Assembly: GCA_905235575.1 (NCBI GenBank)
Contig: CAJOLZ010000008.1
Location: forward strand, 38,816-102,815
Source of the DNA: an uncultured Bacteroidaceae bacterium
GTDB lineage: Bacteria > Bacteroidota > Bacteroidia > Bacteroidales > Bacteroidaceae
Length of the DNA stretch: 64,000 bases
Direction: 5' to 3'
Shown here: one piece after another, positions 10,116-19,865 of the stretch
How positions within the stretch are numbered: the first letter of the stretch is position 1
Layout of the letters: every line of letters begins with the position of its first letter
Notes under the pieces: model-generated
Database searches by the model: none
Told to the model about the DNA's origin: nothing
Seen by the model: only the letters and a program-made list of their open reading frames with translations
Made by a program: the position numbers and the translations under genes

Positions 10116-11501
10116 TTATCTGTTTTTGATTACTTGTGCAGTGAATGTGGCTTCCATTACGCAGTTCTCGCCTACGAAGGCATAGCCCTGCATGGTGCCG
10201 ATGTTGTGCTGGAGAGGCGCAATGATGTCAACCCTGAACACGAGCGTGTCGCCTGGTACCACCTTGCGACGGAACTTCACGTTGTCAATGTGCAGCAGAT
10301 AGGTGCTCCATTGTTCGGGTTGTTCCATGCCGCCCAACACCAGCAGACCGCCAGCCTGAGCCAGCGCCTCTATTTGCAATACGCCGGGCATAACTGGCTC
10401 GGCAGGGAAGTGTCCCTGGAAGAAAGGCTCGTTGCTGGTGATGTTTTTGATGGCCACAATGCTTTTGGGCTTCAGTTCCATCACACGGTCGATGAGTTGC
10501 ATGGGATAGCGATGGGGCAGCAGTTCGCGAATCTTGTTCACGTCCCAAACAGGTTCCTTGTTCATGTCGATGTGGGGCGCCTGCACCTCGTGTTTGCGTA
10601 TCTCCTTGCGCATGATACGTGCAAACTTGTTGTTGATGGTATGACCGGGACGAGTGGCAATGATGCGTCCTTTGATGGGACGCCCGATGAGTGCCATGTC
10701 ACCGATGATATCAAGCAGTTTGTGACGGGCAGGTTCGTTTTCCCACACGAGGGGCTTGTGCTGCAGGTAACCCAGTTCGTTGGCGTTGTGATGTTCGGCA
10801 CCTGTGAGCTGACATAGTTTGTCGAGGTTCTCCTGGCTTGTCTGGTTCTCGTAGATGACGATGGCATTGTCCAGATCGCCTCCCTTGATAAGGCCAGCCA
10901 TCAGCAGCGGTTCAATCTCGCGTACGAAGACGAAAGTTCGGGCTGCTGAAACCTCGGCATCGAAGTCTTCCATGTTGTCGAGCGTGGCAAACTGACTGCT
11001 GAGCACCTTGCCCTGAAACGAAATCATGCTTGTGATGGAGAACTCTTCGTCCGGTAGAAGTGTGATGCATGCTCCCGTTTTCTCGTCGCGGAACTCCATC
11101 TTCTTGGTGATGATGAAATAGTCTTTCGGTGCATCCTGCTCCTTGAGACCCACGCGCAGTATTTCCTTCACGTATAGTTCTGCGCTACCGTCCAGAATAG
11201 GCAACTCGGGTCCGTCAACACGGATGAGCACATTGTCCACGCCATGGGCATAGAGGGCTGCCATGGCATGTTCCACAGTGCTGCAACGAGCCTCTCCCTG
11301 AGCCAACACGGTGCCTCGTTGTGTGTCCACCACGTTCTCGGCCACTGCATCGATGATTGGCTCACCTGGAAGGTCGACACGCTGAATCTTGTATCCGTGG
11401 TTCTCGGGTGCGGGGTTGAAAGACGCTGTCAGTTTTAGACCAGTGTGAAGTCCTTTGCCGCTTAACGAGAAACTTTCGTTTAGTGTGTGTTGCTTAAACA
11501 T
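10116..11501 (-). CDS. lpxC/fabZ: Bifunctional UDP-3-O-acyl-GlcNAc deacetylase / 3-hydroxyacyl-ACP dehydratase
   Basis: A fusion of two enzymes, 461 residues. The LpxC half (about 1-300) carries the zinc-binding elements TVEHAMAAL and HKLLDIIGDMAL and the loop GPELPILDGSA. The FabZ half (about 320-461) carries LLPHRYPMQLIDRV and the active-site segment GHFPAEPVMPGVLQIEALAQ. The fusion is characteristic of Bacteroidota and commits one transcript to both lipid A deacetylation and fatty acid dehydration. Flanked by lpxD and lpxA. Confidence 0.97.
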   Translation of the reverse strand: MFKQHTLNESFSLSGKGLHTGLKLTASFNPAPENHGYKIQRVDLPGEPIIDAVAENVVDTQRGTVLAQGEARCSTVEHAMAALYAHGVDNVLIRVDGPELPILDGSAELYVKEILRVGLKEQDAPKDYFIITKKMEFRDEKTGACITLLPDEEFSITSMISFQGKVLSSQFATLDNMEDFDAEVSAARTFVFVREIEPLLMAGLIKGGDLDNAIVIYENQTSQENLDKLCQLTGAEHHNANELGYLQHKPLVWENEPARHKLLDIIGDMALIGRPIKGRIIATRPGHTINNKFARIMRKEIRKHEVQAPHIDMNKEPVWDVNKIRELLPHRYPMQLIDRVMELKPKSIVAIKNITSNEPFFQGHFPAEPVMPGVLQIEALAQAGGLLVLGGMEQPEQWSTYLLHIDNVKFRRKVVPGDTLVFRVDIIAPLQHNIGTMQGYAFVGENCVMEATFTAQVIKNR

Positions 11502-11506
11502 ATTCT

Positions 11507-12565
11507 TTATTTGGATTCTGTGAGCTGTGCCAGCTGGTTCTTCAGCTCGGCCATTTGCTTCTTGAGGTTATTCATGTCACTCCACATGTCGGGCAGGTTC
11601 TTGAAGACTGCGCTGCACCGCCAGAAGTGTTTGGCGTCGATGGCTGGGCTGCCTTGCAACGTCATGCCTTCCTTTTTTACAGTACTTGAGACACCGGCTT
11701 GTGCGCCGACAAGGGTTTTGTTGGGCACTGTGGAGTGTCCTCCGATGCCTACCTGTCCGCCGAACATGCACCATTGACCTATCTTGGTGCTGCCTGCTAC
11801 GCCTACTTGCGAAGACATCACAGTGTGTTCGCCTACTTCGCAGTTGTGCGCAATCTGGATGAGGTTGTCCAACTTCACGCCACGGCGGATGTAGGTACTC
11901 CCCATCGTGCTGCGGTCAACGCACGTGTTGGCTCCAATCTCGACGTCGTCTTCTATGGTTACGATGCCTATCTGTGGAATCTTCTCGTAGCCCTCTTCTG
12001 TGGGAGCAAAGCCGAAGCCATCGGCGCCGATGACACAACCGGCATGCAGGATGCAGCGGTTGCCCACCTTACAGCCTTGATAGACTACGGCGTTGCTGTA
12101 AAGGATGGTGTTTTCGCCAATGCTGGCGTTGTCGCCCACCGTGGCATGAGGGTAAATCTGTGCTCCGTCACCGATAACCGCATTCTCGCCGATGACTGCA
12201 AAGGGTGCCAGATATACATCCTTGCCAATCTTTGCCGTGGAAGCTACGAATGCCAGTGGGTCGATGCCTGCACGTTTGGGCTTCATGCTTTCATAGATGG
12301 TGAGTAACTTGGCTACGGTTTCGTATGCATTGTCCACACGAATCAGGGTGGCTTGTATCTCGCCTTCGAGAACAAAGTCTCGGTTCACCAGTACCACACT
12401 GCTTTTCGTCTCATACAGATAGTGGGCATATTTAGGGTTGGCCAGGAAACTGATACATCCGGGCCGGCCTTCTTCAATCTTTGCAAAATCATTCACAACG
12501 GCTTTGGGGTTGCCTTCAATGGTACCCTGCACCAAGCCTGCAATCATTTCGGCACTAAATTCCAT
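11507..12565 (-). CDS. lpxD: UDP-3-O-(3-hydroxyacyl)glucosamine N-acyltransferase
   Basis: Third lipid A step. 352 residues: an N-terminal uridine-binding domain ([17 protein letters not shown] to about 100), hexapeptide repeats from about 105, the active-site His region [20 protein letters not shown], and a C-terminal coiled segment ([18 protein letters not shown]). The ATG overlaps the 3' end of pyrF by 11 bases. Confidence 0.97.
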   Translation of the reverse strand: MEFSAEMIAGLVQGTIEGNPKAVVNDFAKIEEGRPGCISFLANPKYAHYLYETKSSVVLVNRDFVLEGEIQATLIRVDNAYETVAKLLTIYESMKPKRAGIDPLAFVASTAKIGKDVYLAPFAVIGENAVIGDGAQIYPHATVGDNASIGENTILYSNAVVYQGCKVGNRCILHAGCVIGADGFGFAPTEEGYEKIPQIGIVTIEDDVEIGANTCVDRSTMGSTYIRRGVKLDNLIQIAHNCEVGEHTVMSSQVGVAGSTKIGQWCMFGGQVGIGGHSTVPNKTLVGAQAGVSSTVKKEGMTLQGSPAIDAKHFWRCSAVFKNLPDMWSDMNNLKKQMAELKNQLAQLTESK

Positions 12566-13385
12566 ATTTGTTTAATTCGATTTCCATTTGTTGTTGCACT
12601 TCATGTGCTTTCTGTGCTGCTACCTCTGCGAAACGCTCACTACTGTCGGCATACAGGATGGCACGGCTGCTGTTTACGATGAGCCCACAGCTCTTGTTCA
12701 TCCCGTAACGGCATACTTCTTCGAGGCTGCCGCCCTGTGCACCGATGCCAGGCACGAGCAGGAAGTGGTCGGGAACGATGCGGCGAACCTCCTCGAAGGC
12801 TCTTCCTTGGGTAGCTCCCACCACATACATCATTTGGTTTGCATTGCCCCACATCTGACTTTTCTTTAACACGGTCTTGTAAAGAGACTCCCCAGATTCT
12901 TCTGAGGTCAGAAGCTGGAAGTCGTGGCTTCCTTTGTTGCTCGTCAGCGCCAGCAGGATAACCCACTTGCCGTCGTAGCCGAGGAATGGCGTTACGCTGT
13001 CTTCGCCCATATAAGGCGCTACGGTGACTGCATCTACGTCCATCTCTTCAAAGAATGTGCGGGCATACATCGCGCTGGTGTTGCCGATATCGCCTCGTTT
13101 GGCGTCGGCTATGATGAACTGCTCGGGATACTTCTCGCGCAGGTAACTGATAGTCTTTTCAAAGGCTGTCCATCCCTTCGTTCCCATGCTTTCGTAGAAA
13201 GCCAGATTGGGCTTGTATGCGATACAGTAGGGAGCCGTGGCGTCGATGAGGGCGCGGTTGAATGCGAAAATAGGGTCTTCCTCTTGTAATAGGTGTGCTG
13301 GTATTTTCTTTACATCTGTATCCAGTCCTACGCACAGGAAGGAACGTTTCTTTCGGATGTTCTCAATGAGTTGTTCTCTGTTCAT
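12555..13385 (-). CDS. pyrF: Orotidine 5'-phosphate decarboxylase
   Basis: Last step of UMP synthesis. Catalytic motif [15 protein letters not shown] with the paired Asp/Lys residues, N-terminal [10 protein letters not shown], and phosphate-binding [10 protein letters not shown]. This is the longer (type 2) PyrF. I chose the ATG at 13385 ([16 protein letters not shown]) rather than the upstream ATG at 13397, because it places the start one base after the prfA stop and matches where family members begin. Confidence 0.96.
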   Translation of the reverse strand: MNREQLIENIRKKRSFLCVGLDTDVKKIPAHLLQEEDPIFAFNRALIDATAPYCIAYKPNLAFYESMGTKGWTAFEKTISYLREKYPEQFIIADAKRGDIGNTSAMYARTFFEEMDVDAVTVAPYMGEDSVTPFLGYDGKWVILLALTSNKGSHDFQLLTSEESGESLYKTVLKKSQMWGNANQMMYVVGATQGRAFEEVRRIVPDHFLLVPGIGAQGGSLEEVCRYGMNKSCGLIVNSSRAILYADSSERFAEVAAQKAHEVQQQMEIELNKYGI

Positions 13386-13386
13386 G

Positions 13387-14499
13387 TTACAATTCACTTT
13401 CTTTCATTCGTTCTGCATTTTCGGCCACAATGAGGTGGTCGATGCAGTCTTGTATGTTGCCGTCCATGAAGGCGGCCAGATTGTAGATGGTATAGCCGAT
13501 GCGGTGGTCGGTGATGCGTCCCTGAGGGTAGTTGTAGGTGCGAATCTTAGCGCTGCGGTCGCCAGTCGATACCATTGTCTTTCGTTTGCTGGCTATGTCG
13601 TCCAGATATTTCTGGTGCTCTTTATCATATATAAATGTACGTAGGCGCGCGAGAGCTCGTTCCTTGTTCTTGGGTTGGTCGCGTGTCTCGGTACACTCCA
13701 CCAGTATCTCTTCTTCGAGACCGGTATTGGGGTTTCGCCACATGTAGCGGGCTCTTACACCGGACTCCACTTTGTTCACGTTCTGTCCGCCGGCACCGCT
13801 CGAACGGAACGTGTCCCATTTGATGGCACCTTCGTTTATCTCCACATCGAATTCCTCAGCTTCTGGCAGCACGGCGACGGTGGCTGCCGAGGTGTGCACG
13901 CGTCCCTGCGTTTCGGTGGCTGGCACGCGCTGCACGCGGTGTACGCCGCTTTCGTATTTCAGGATTCCGTAGACGCCTTCGCCTGTCACGCTGAAGATGA
14001 TTTCCTTGTAGCCTCCCACGGCACCTTCGCTGTAACTGCTCACGGCCATCTTCCAGCCTTTCATCTCGATATATTTGCTATACATGCGGAAGAGGTCGCC
14101 GGCAAAGAGCGCAGCTTCGTCACCGCCTGTACCACCACGTATCTCCATGATGACGTTCTTCTCGTCTTCGGGGTCGGCAGGGATGAGCAGCAACTTGATT
14201 TCCTCCTCCAACTCTGGCATGCGTTTCTCGCTCGTGGTCAGTTCTTCGCGCAGCATCTCACGTGTCTCGGGGTCATCCTCCACTGCCATCATCTCCTTTG
14301 CATCGGCTACGTTTTGGATGCAGCCCATATACTCCTTACGCGCCTCCATGATGCGTCCCAAGTCTTTGTACTCCTTGGTGAGCTTCACGTAGCGTTTCTG
14401 GTCGCCGATTACGTTTGGGTCGGTAATCAGTGTGGCTACTTCCTCGTAGCGTGCCACGAGGCCTTCCAGTTTGTCCAGCAGACTGTTACTTCCTGCCAT
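13387..14499 (-). CDS. prfA: Peptide chain release factor 1
   Basis: Reads UAA and UAG stop codons and releases the nascent chain. 370 residues. The peptidyl-transfer motif is [14 protein letters not shown] (GGQ), and the recognition-loop region reads [16 protein letters not shown] with the RF1-type PAT. It lies between an esterase gene and pyrF in the purM-prfA-pyrF order. Confidence 0.98.
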   Translation of the reverse strand: MAGSNSLLDKLEGLVARYEEVATLITDPNVIGDQKRYVKLTKEYKDLGRIMEARKEYMGCIQNVADAKEMMAVEDDPETREMLREELTTSEKRMPELEEEIKLLLIPADPEDEKNVIMEIRGGTGGDEAALFAGDLFRMYSKYIEMKGWKMAVSSYSEGAVGGYKEIIFSVTGEGVYGILKYESGVHRVQRVPATETQGRVHTSAATVAVLPEAEEFDVEINEGAIKWDTFRSSGAGGQNVNKVESGVRARYMWRNPNTGLEEEILVECTETRDQPKNKERALARLRTFIYDKEHQKYLDDIASKRKTMVSTGDRSAKIRTYNYPQGRITDHRIGYTIYNLAAFMDGNIQDCIDHLIVAENAERMKESEL

Positions 14500-14587
14500 G
14501 CCTGTGCTTACGCTTATTGGTCAGATAGAATTGTCTCCATGCGAAGAACATGACAATCAGGAGAACGATGCCAATGAGATATTCCAT
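14486..14587 (-). CDS. Possible 33-residue single-span membrane peptide
   Basis: Short reading frame in the 153-base gap before prfA, ending 14 bases inside it. The product starts MEYLIGIVLLIVMFFAW, one hydrophobic helix, and ends in a basic tail ([10 protein letters not shown]). The overlap with prfA would allow translational coupling. No clear ribosome site; the hydrophobic-then-basic pattern is the only support, so it may be chance. Confidence 0.35.
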   Translation of the reverse strand: MEYLIGIVLLIVMFFAWRQFYLTNKRKHRHGRK

Positions 14588-14652
14588 ATATCGGGTTGCT
14601 GCTTTTGTGTTCAGATATCTTGTGTGTGCTGTGGAGTCTTGTCACGCACGTC

Positions 14653-15510
14653 TCATTTGAAGTTTCTTGAGACGAAAGGCAGGCACATGCGCAGGGCGTT
14701 GTGCCAATATTCCCAGGTGTGGCCTCCGTCACGTACGCGCAACTGAACAGTGAATTTCCTTTGGCGCATTTCCTTGTAGAAGTCGATGTTCTGGTCGAAG
14801 AGGAAGTCGTCGTCTCCACAGTCGATGAACCATGCAATACTTCTGAGTTTGTTCTCTTCCTCCTGCGATATGTTCTTCAGCTTCTCGATGGGGTTGTGGA
14901 TGCCGACGGCATTGTTCAGCAGTCCCGGCTTGTCATTGTCCTGCACGTTGGGATTTATGCCTGAGGTGAGCCATGCACTCATTGCATAGCATGCTGCGAA
15001 CATGTCTGGATGTGACATTGCATACCCTACGCTGCCGCCTCCGCCCATCGAGAGTCCTGCCACGGCGCGCTGTTCACGGCTGCCTCCGGCGCGGTATTTC
15101 TTCTCGACGGCAGGCAGTAGTTCCTGATAGAAGTGGTCTTCGTACGACCAGCCTTTCATGTTGAAGTATCCGTTCCATGTGTTCCTTGTGTCGGGACCTC
15201 CTGCGCAGGGCATCACGACAACCATCTGCTTTGCCTCGCCGGTGGCCATCAGTTCGTCGCACACGCGGTCCATCTGACCCTTGTCTTGCCATGCACGTTC
15301 GTCGTCGGTGTATCCGTGCAACAGATAGAGGACGGGATAGTGACGGTCGGCATTCTGCTGAAATCCTGCAGGCAGATATACCATGTAGTACCTGGTTACG
15401 CCGCCGAGCACCTGGCTGCGGATGGAGTCACGCAGAACTACGGCATGTGCTGGCACCGTAAGTACGAGCACCGCAAGCATGCAACTGATTTTCTGTATAA
15501 TCTTTCTCAT
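14653..15510 (-). CDS. Secreted alpha/beta-hydrolase esterase (putative esterase / CE1-like)
   Basis: 285 residues with a signal peptide (…VLVLTVPAHA). The nucleophile elbow is GLSMGGGGS, the acid lies in FIDCGDDDFLF and the His in RDGGHTWEYW, a complete catalytic triad; PVLYLLHGYTDDERAW supplies the oxyanion region. Related proteins cleave acetyl or feruloyl esters on plant polysaccharides or formylglutathione-type esters. It is inserted between purM and prfA, 19 bases after purM, so probably shares their transcript although its role is unrelated. Confidence 0.88.
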   Translation of the reverse strand: MRKIIQKISCMLAVLVLTVPAHAVVLRDSIRSQVLGGVTRYYMVYLPAGFQQNADRHYPVLYLLHGYTDDERAWQDKGQMDRVCDELMATGEAKQMVVVMPCAGGPDTRNTWNGYFNMKGWSYEDHFYQELLPAVEKKYRAGGSREQRAVAGLSMGGGGSVGYAMSHPDMFAACYAMSAWLTSGINPNVQDNDKPGLLNNAVGIHNPIEKLKNISQEEENKLRSIAWFIDCGDDDFLFDQNIDFYKEMRQRKFTVQLRVRDGGHTWEYWHNALRMCLPFVSRNFK

Positions 15511-15529
15511 AACTCGTTTGTTTATTGTC

Positions 15530-16696
15530 TTAGTAGTTGAATACGCCGTATTTGCTCTGTATGGTCAGGCTGCGAGGACCTTCCTCGATGTGGCCGACGA
15601 TTTGGGCGTCGATGTTGAAGCTCTTGCTGATGTCGATGACGTGTTCGGCATCTTCGGGGCTGACATAGATTTCCATGCGGTGTCCCATGTTGAACACCTT
15701 GTACATCTCGGCCCAGTCGGTCTGGCTCTGTTCCTGTATGAGGCGGAAGAGTGGTGGGGTGGGGAAGAGGTTGTCCTTCACTACGCGGCAGTTCTCGCCT
15801 ACGAAGTGGAGCACCTTCGTCTGTGCGCCGCCTGTGCAGTGTACCATGCCGTGTATGGCGGGATGCATCTCGTCGAGCAGCCGACGAATCACCGGTGCAT
15901 AGGTGCGGGTGGGGGAGAGCACCAGCTTGCCAGCCGTGAGCGGTGTGCCGGCTATCTGGTCGGTCAACTGGCAGGTGCCGCTGTACACCAGTTCCTCGGG
16001 CACAGCGTGGTCGTATGTCTCGGGATATTTCTCGGCCAGAAGTTTGCAGAACACATCGTGGCGTGCACTGGTCAGTCCGTTGCTTCCCATGCCGCCGTTG
16101 TACTGTTGCTCGTAGGTGGCCTGCCCCGTGCTGCTCAGTCCCACGATGACGTCGCCGGGGCGGATGTTTGCGTTGTCGATGACGTCGGCGCGGCGCATGC
16201 GGCACGTCACGGTCGAGTCCACGATGATGGTGCGCACCAAGTCGCCCACGTCGGCCGTTTCGCCGCCGGTGCCGTAGATGCCGATGCCCATCTGGCGCAT
16301 CTCTTCCATCAGCTGGTCAGTGCCGTTGATGATGGCGCTGATCACTTCGCCGGGGATGAGCATCTTGTTGCGCCCGATGGTCGAGGACACCAGGATGCCG
16401 TCCACGGCGCCCACGCACAGCAGGTCGTCCGTGTTCATTACCAGCGCGTCTTGCGCAATACCTTTCCATACATCGAGGTCACCCGTCTCGCGCCAGTAGG
16501 CGTAGGCCAGACTGCTCTTCGTGCCCGCACCGTCGGCGTGCATGATGTTGCAGTATGCAGGATCGCCGCCCAGAATGTCTGGGATAATCTTGCAGAATGC
16601 CTGCGGATAGAGCCCCTTGTCAATGTGTTGAATGGCGCGGTGAACGTCTTCTTTGGCTGCGCTCACCCCGCGCATCATATATCGTTGATTACTCAT
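15530..16696 (-). CDS. purM: Phosphoribosylformylglycinamidine cyclo-ligase (AIR synthase)
   Basis: Fifth step of purine synthesis. About 388 residues from the ATG at 16696 (MSNQRYMMRGVSAAKEDV); upstream in-frame ATG at 16789 lies beyond the promoter and was rejected. Recognisable parts are HADGAGTKSSLAYAYW, the Mg/ATP loop ALVMNTDDLLCVGA, GIYGTGGETADVGDL and GLSSTGQATYE. First gene of the long minus-strand operon. Confidence 0.96.
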   Translation of the reverse strand: MSNQRYMMRGVSAAKEDVHRAIQHIDKGLYPQAFCKIIPDILGGDPAYCNIMHADGAGTKSSLAYAYWRETGDLDVWKGIAQDALVMNTDDLLCVGAVDGILVSSTIGRNKMLIPGEVISAIINGTDQLMEEMRQMGIGIYGTGGETADVGDLVRTIIVDSTVTCRMRRADVIDNANIRPGDVIVGLSSTGQATYEQQYNGGMGSNGLTSARHDVFCKLLAEKYPETYDHAVPEELVYSGTCQLTDQIAGTPLTAGKLVLSPTRTYAPVIRRLLDEMHPAIHGMVHCTGGAQTKVLHFVGENCRVVKDNLFPTPPLFRLIQEQSQTDWAEMYKVFNMGHRMEIYVSPEDAEHVIDISKSFNIDAQIVGHIEEGPRSLTIQSKYGVFNY

Positions 16697-16726
16697 GCTC
16701 GTGTAAAGTCTCTTCTTTCTCGGGTG

Positions 16727-16758
16727 CAAAGATAATAAAATTATCTTAATCTTGCAAG
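16727..16758 (-). promoter_or_regulatory. Promoter of the purM operon
   Basis: Minus strand reads TATCTTTG (16727-16734) with TTG of CTTG 20 bases upstream (16755-16758), the Bacteroidales -33/-7 arrangement. It lies 31 bases before the chosen purM ATG. Confidence 0.7.
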
Positions 16759-16862
16759 TCCCATCCTCGCCCACATGAAACTTTAACATAAAGATTCGTC
16801 GAAAATGACCTTTTTGCTCTCTGTCTCCGTCTTATACGGATAATTCTTTGTATTTTTGCGGC

Positions 16863-17492
16863 ATGAACGCCGAAATAGAGTTGGCCATCATCGACGCCAA
16901 TACGCTCACTTGCATGGGGCTGCGTCAGGTGCTGCAGGACATGGTGCCCGGAGCTGCCGTGCGTTGTTTCGGCTCGTTTCGGGAACTGATGCAGGACACG
17001 CCCTTCGGTTTTGTCCACTATTTCGTTTCCTCCTCCATCTATTTTCAGCAGGTGAACTTCTTTCGCGAGCTGGGCCATCGCGTGGTGCTACTGGTGCATG
17101 GGCGCGAGCAGGCAGCCCATCTGGGTGTGCCGGCGCTCGACGTCACCCAGGACGAGCATGCACTGATACAGCAGATACTGAAAATGCGCACCGCAGGAGG
17201 CCACCACGGCGACGAAAGACAGCACGAACCCTTCCACGGAACGGCTTTTGCGAAGGTGCCCCGGCAGACGAACACGCAGCAGGAGCCCGACCTGACGGCG
17301 CGCGAGATTGAGGTGCTCTCGCTCCTCGTCCGTGGACTGATAAACAAGGAGATAGCTCACCGGCTGAACATCAGCACAACCACCGTCATCACACACCGCA
17401 AGAACATTCAGGAGAAAACGGGCATCCGCTCTCTCTCGGGCCTCACGGTCTATGCCATCCTGAACAACTATGTCCGTGTGGAAGAGATATAA
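16863..17492 (+). CDS. LuxR-family DNA-binding regulator with a degenerate receiver domain
   Basis: 209 residues. The C-terminal part is a LuxR helix-turn-helix (LTAREIEVLSLLVRGLINKE, then NISTTTVITHRKNIQEKTGI). The N-terminal ~120 residues start like a receiver (ELAIIDANTLTCMGLRQVL) but at the usual phospho-acceptor strand they read FVSSSIYFQ with no Asp, so phosphorylation is unlikely. A TATTTTTG box at 16851-16858 sits only five bases before the ATG, which would give a leaderless or nearly leaderless message if used. Transcribed away from purM; target unknown. Confidence 0.82.
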   Translation: MNAEIELAIIDANTLTCMGLRQVLQDMVPGAAVRCFGSFRELMQDTPFGFVHYFVSSSIYFQQVNFFRELGHRVVLLVHGREQAAHLGVPALDVTQDEHALIQQILKMRTAGGHHGDERQHEPFHGTAFAKVPRQTNTQQEPDLTAREIEVLSLLVRGLINKEIAHRLNISTTTVITHRKNIQEKTGIRSLSGLTVYAILNNYVRVEEI

Positions 17493-17582
17493 TAAGATGT
17501 TATGACCTTTTCGTGACAAATCTCTTTGCGTATTTCTGATAAAAGCTGATTTTGGGCTGTCACGACGTGTTCCGACGCATGA

Positions 17583-17626
17583 CGCACTGCGGTGTGAAGG
17601 CTGTCGCACCACGGTGCGTTTTTGCA
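17583..17626. repeat. 22-bp palindromic repeat array A2 (2 units)
   Basis: Units at 17583 and 17605 (second one CGCACCACGGTGCGTTTTTG, ending in a T run), 91 bases past the LuxR-type gene. It forms the left end of a larger intergenic block (17583-17788). Confidence 0.85.
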
Positions 17627-17788
17627 AACAATAAGTTTTCTGGCCTGTTTTTCGGCGACGGAAGAAATTTCGCAGAAAATCGGATTGCTGAGAATCAGAC
17701 GGTTAGTTTTTCGGCGTTTTCAGTTCCTCACATCGTCGCAGCTCCTCGCATCTATTCTCACAATTCCTCACGCCGCTTTTCGATGCCC
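17583..17788 (+). repeat. Intergenic element E2, copy 1
   Basis: About 206 bases: a 22-bp array, then TTTCGCAGAAAATCGG, AATCAGACGGTTA (17693-17705), a pyrimidine-rich CTCAC-repeat stretch, and GCTTTTCGATGCCCC. The same order of blocks occurs inverted at 23898-24112 and partly at 5594-5740. No coding potential recognised. Together with the PAP2 promoter this accounts for the 465-base gap 17493-17957. Confidence 0.65.
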
Positions 17789-17879
17789 CATCTTGCTCAC
17801 CATTTCTGATAAATCGCCGAAATACTTACAAATGGGGGCTATCCGCGGCTGCGCTCTTTTGAGAAAATCGAGCCAATTT

Positions 17880-17910
17880 TTGCATTTCTCCGCGTATGGT
17901 TGTATTTTTG
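17880..17910 (+). promoter_or_regulatory. Promoter of the PAP2 phosphatase gene
   Basis: TTG at 17880-17882 and TATTTTTG at 17903-17910, 20 bases apart, 47 bases before the chosen ATG. Confidence 0.7.
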
Positions 17911-17957
17911 CAGTGCATACGAAGGAAATGTATCACAAAACAAATATCGAAAGAAAT

Positions 17958-18689
17958 ATGAAACGGAAAATACTGGTGGCTTTTGCCATTACGCTGAACA
18001 TTGCGGCTGTGCTGGCCCAGGCCGACGTGACGAAGGAACAGTTCAAACCATTCTTTACACGCGAGGAGGCACCCCATCTGGAGAACGTGCTGCCCAACCC
18101 GCCCGAACTCAACGACCCGCTGTTTTTCTCCGACTGGACGCAATATCGATGGGGCCTCTCCATCCGTCAGACCGAGCGCGGACAGCAGGCCGTAGATGAT
18201 GCCGGCATCAATGCTGCTTACTTCATGAAACGCTACAGTCCGGCTGTGGGTGTAGAACTTACTCCTGAGACCCACCCCGAGCTGTACCGCCTTTTCTCGC
18301 GTCTCCACCTCACGGAGCAGCAGGCCGGGGCCAGCGCCAAGGCCTTCTTCCACCGCATCCGCCCCTATCAGCAGTATAAGGAACGGTCGGGCGTGCCCAG
18401 CCATGAAAGCCCCACCGACTTCACCAGCTATCCCTCGGGGCACACACACGCCTCGTGGCTCGTCGGACTGACGCTTGCCAGCATCGATCCCGCGCATACG
18501 GAGCAGATAATGAAGGTGGCATACGAATTGGGACAGAGCCGCGTCATCGTGGGCTTCCACTACCAGAGCGACGTGGACATGGGACGTGTGGCCGGCAGCA
18601 TAACCTTCGCACGTGTGATGTCGGAACCCGAGTTCCAAAAGCTGTATGAGAAGGCAAAGAAAGAATTTGCCAAGAACAAGAAAAAATAA
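17958..18689 (+). CDS. PAP2-family (class A type) acid phosphatase
   Basis: Exported phosphatase, 243 residues from the ATG at 17958 with signal peptide MKRKILVAFAITLNIAAVLA; the longer upstream frame crosses the promoter and was rejected. The three phosphatase motifs are present: KAFFHRIRPY, YPSGHTHASW and SRVIVGFHYQSDVDMGR, giving the Lys/Arg, Ser-Gly-His and Arg-His-Asp catalytic set. Family members hydrolyse phosphomonoesters or lipid phosphates in the periplasm. The ybjQ-like gene follows by 12 bases. Confidence 0.9.
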   Translation: MKRKILVAFAITLNIAAVLAQADVTKEQFKPFFTREEAPHLENVLPNPPELNDPLFFSDWTQYRWGLSIRQTERGQQAVDDAGINAAYFMKRYSPAVGVELTPETHPELYRLFSRLHLTEQQAGASAKAFFHRIRPYQQYKERSGVPSHESPTDFTSYPSGHTHASWLVGLTLASIDPAHTEQIMKVAYELGQSRVIVGFHYQSDVDMGRVAGSITFARVMSEPEFQKLYEKAKKEFAKNKKK

Positions 18690-18701
18690 AAGAATGCGTA
18701 T

Positions 18702-19019
18702 ATGATACTCACAACAACCCCACAAATCGAAGGTCACCCCATCCGCGAGTACAAAGGCGTGGTGACAGGCGAATCAATTATCGGCGCTAACTTCGTAAAA
18801 GACGCCCTCGCCGGGCTGCGCGATGTCTTCGGCGGACGTTCCGGTTCGTATGAGAAAGTGCTCATTAAGGCGAAGAACGCTTCGATGAAGGAGATGACGG
18901 TACGCGCGGAAGCTATGGGTGCCAATGCCATTGTGGGTATCGACATAGATTATGAAACCGTTGGCAGCAACGGGTCGATGCTGATGGTGGCTACCAGCGG
19001 AACTGCCGTGGTCATCTGA
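18702..19019 (+). CDS. YbjQ-family protein (heavy-metal-binding domain family)
   Basis: 105 residues, typical of the UPF0145/YbjQ family: [20 protein letters not shown], a middle [15 protein letters not shown], and [18 protein letters not shown]. These small proteins assemble into pentamers; their cellular role is not settled. Probably co-transcribed with the phosphatase gene upstream. Confidence 0.88.
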   Translation: MILTTTPQIEGHPIREYKGVVTGESIIGANFVKDALAGLRDVFGGRSGSYEKVLIKAKNASMKEMTVRAEAMGANAIVGIDIDYETVGSNGSMLMVATSGTAVVI

Positions 19020-19111
19020 AGAAAGCGTGCGACGACAGCCAACGGCAGCATCCTTCTCCTTACGCAACGTAAAATGACGTCGGGCGAAAAGGCCTTCGTC
19101 CCCGAACCGAA

Positions 19112-19813
19112 TCAGAACAACTCGCCGAAGAGCGAGGGTTGCTCTGTTGTCTTTGACTTCGCTCCCGTCCCGACCTTCTTGTATATTTTCACCAACGCCT
19201 GGGCCGTATCGCGAAACTCGCTGCGCAACGACTCGGGTGCCAGCACCTCGGCCACGGTGCCCATCCCCAGCAATATGGCTTTCGTAGCGTCGTTCAGCGG
19301 CAGTTGCAGCGTGATTGTCTCCACGCCGCTCTCGCCATCAGCCTGTCGCTGCACCACGGTGGGCGAGCCCAGCATGCGTAGCAGGTCGTCAGCCTTTCCT
19401 GTGATGCGCAGCGTCACGTTGGCAGTCTCACCACTTGTGGGCAACAGCACCGATGCAGGTTGCGGCACCGTCTCAGCCTCGTCGGCCATGAGCGAACGTG
19501 CCGGGCGCAGCAGTGGGTTCTTCCACTCGAGGTTGATATATCGCAGGATACGTTTGTGGCCGCGACGGAATCGAGGCTCCAGGCGTGCCCCTTTCTGCTG
19601 AAAGAGCGCGACATCGTTCTGCAACATACGCTTGCTGCAGCTGTATTGGCGGTTCATTTGTTTCAGCCGCTGATTTACGTAGTGAATGAGACTGCGCGTG
19701 TTGCCCGTCTCGTTGGTCTTCGTACGTTCGCCCATGAAATACTCCATCACGGGGTCGCGCAGTGCTTCGTCCAATATCTGCCAGCGCAGACGCTGTAGGT
19801 CGTTTACTATCAT
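19112..19813 (-). CDS. WYL-type transcriptional regulator
   Basis: 233 residues from the ATG at 19813 (MIVNDLQRLRWQILDEAL). The N-terminal half is basic with a winged-helix look (YSCSKRMLQNDVALFQQKGA…) and the C-terminal half (VTLRITGKADDLLRMLGSP, then ETITLQLPLNDATKAILLGM and AQALVKIYKKVG) resembles the WCX segment that ends WYL-domain regulators. The WYL core itself is short or missing, so the ligand-sensing part may be reduced. It follows the rhamnosidase gene by 52 bases and might regulate it; that is inference. Confidence 0.65.
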   Translation of the reverse strand: MIVNDLQRLRWQILDEALRDPVMEYFMGERTKTNETGNTRSLIHYVNQRLKQMNRQYSCSKRMLQNDVALFQQKGARLEPRFRRGHKRILRYINLEWKNPLLRPARSLMADEAETVPQPASVLLPTSGETANVTLRITGKADDLLRMLGSPTVVQRQADGESGVETITLQLPLNDATKAILLGMGTVAEVLAPESLRSEFRDTAQALVKIYKKVGTGAKSKTTEQPSLFGELF

Positions 19814-19865
19814 ATTCTTTCGTGTTTTTCGTTTCGTCTCTTTATCGTGTGCCGCAGAACGGTCT

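Noticed and set aside
9447..10817. Open frame of 456 codons on the plus strand across lpxA and lpxC
   Set aside because: Antisense to two well-supported lipid A genes and crosses their junction.
15422..16735. Open frame of 437 codons on the plus strand
   Set aside because: Antisense to purM; the product is His/Val-rich with no recognisable domain, typical of a shadow frame.
19020..19111. Terminator between the converging ybjQ-like and WYL-type genes
   Set aside because: Only a weak imperfect stem (GGGCGAAAAGGCCTTCGTCCC) without a T run was found.
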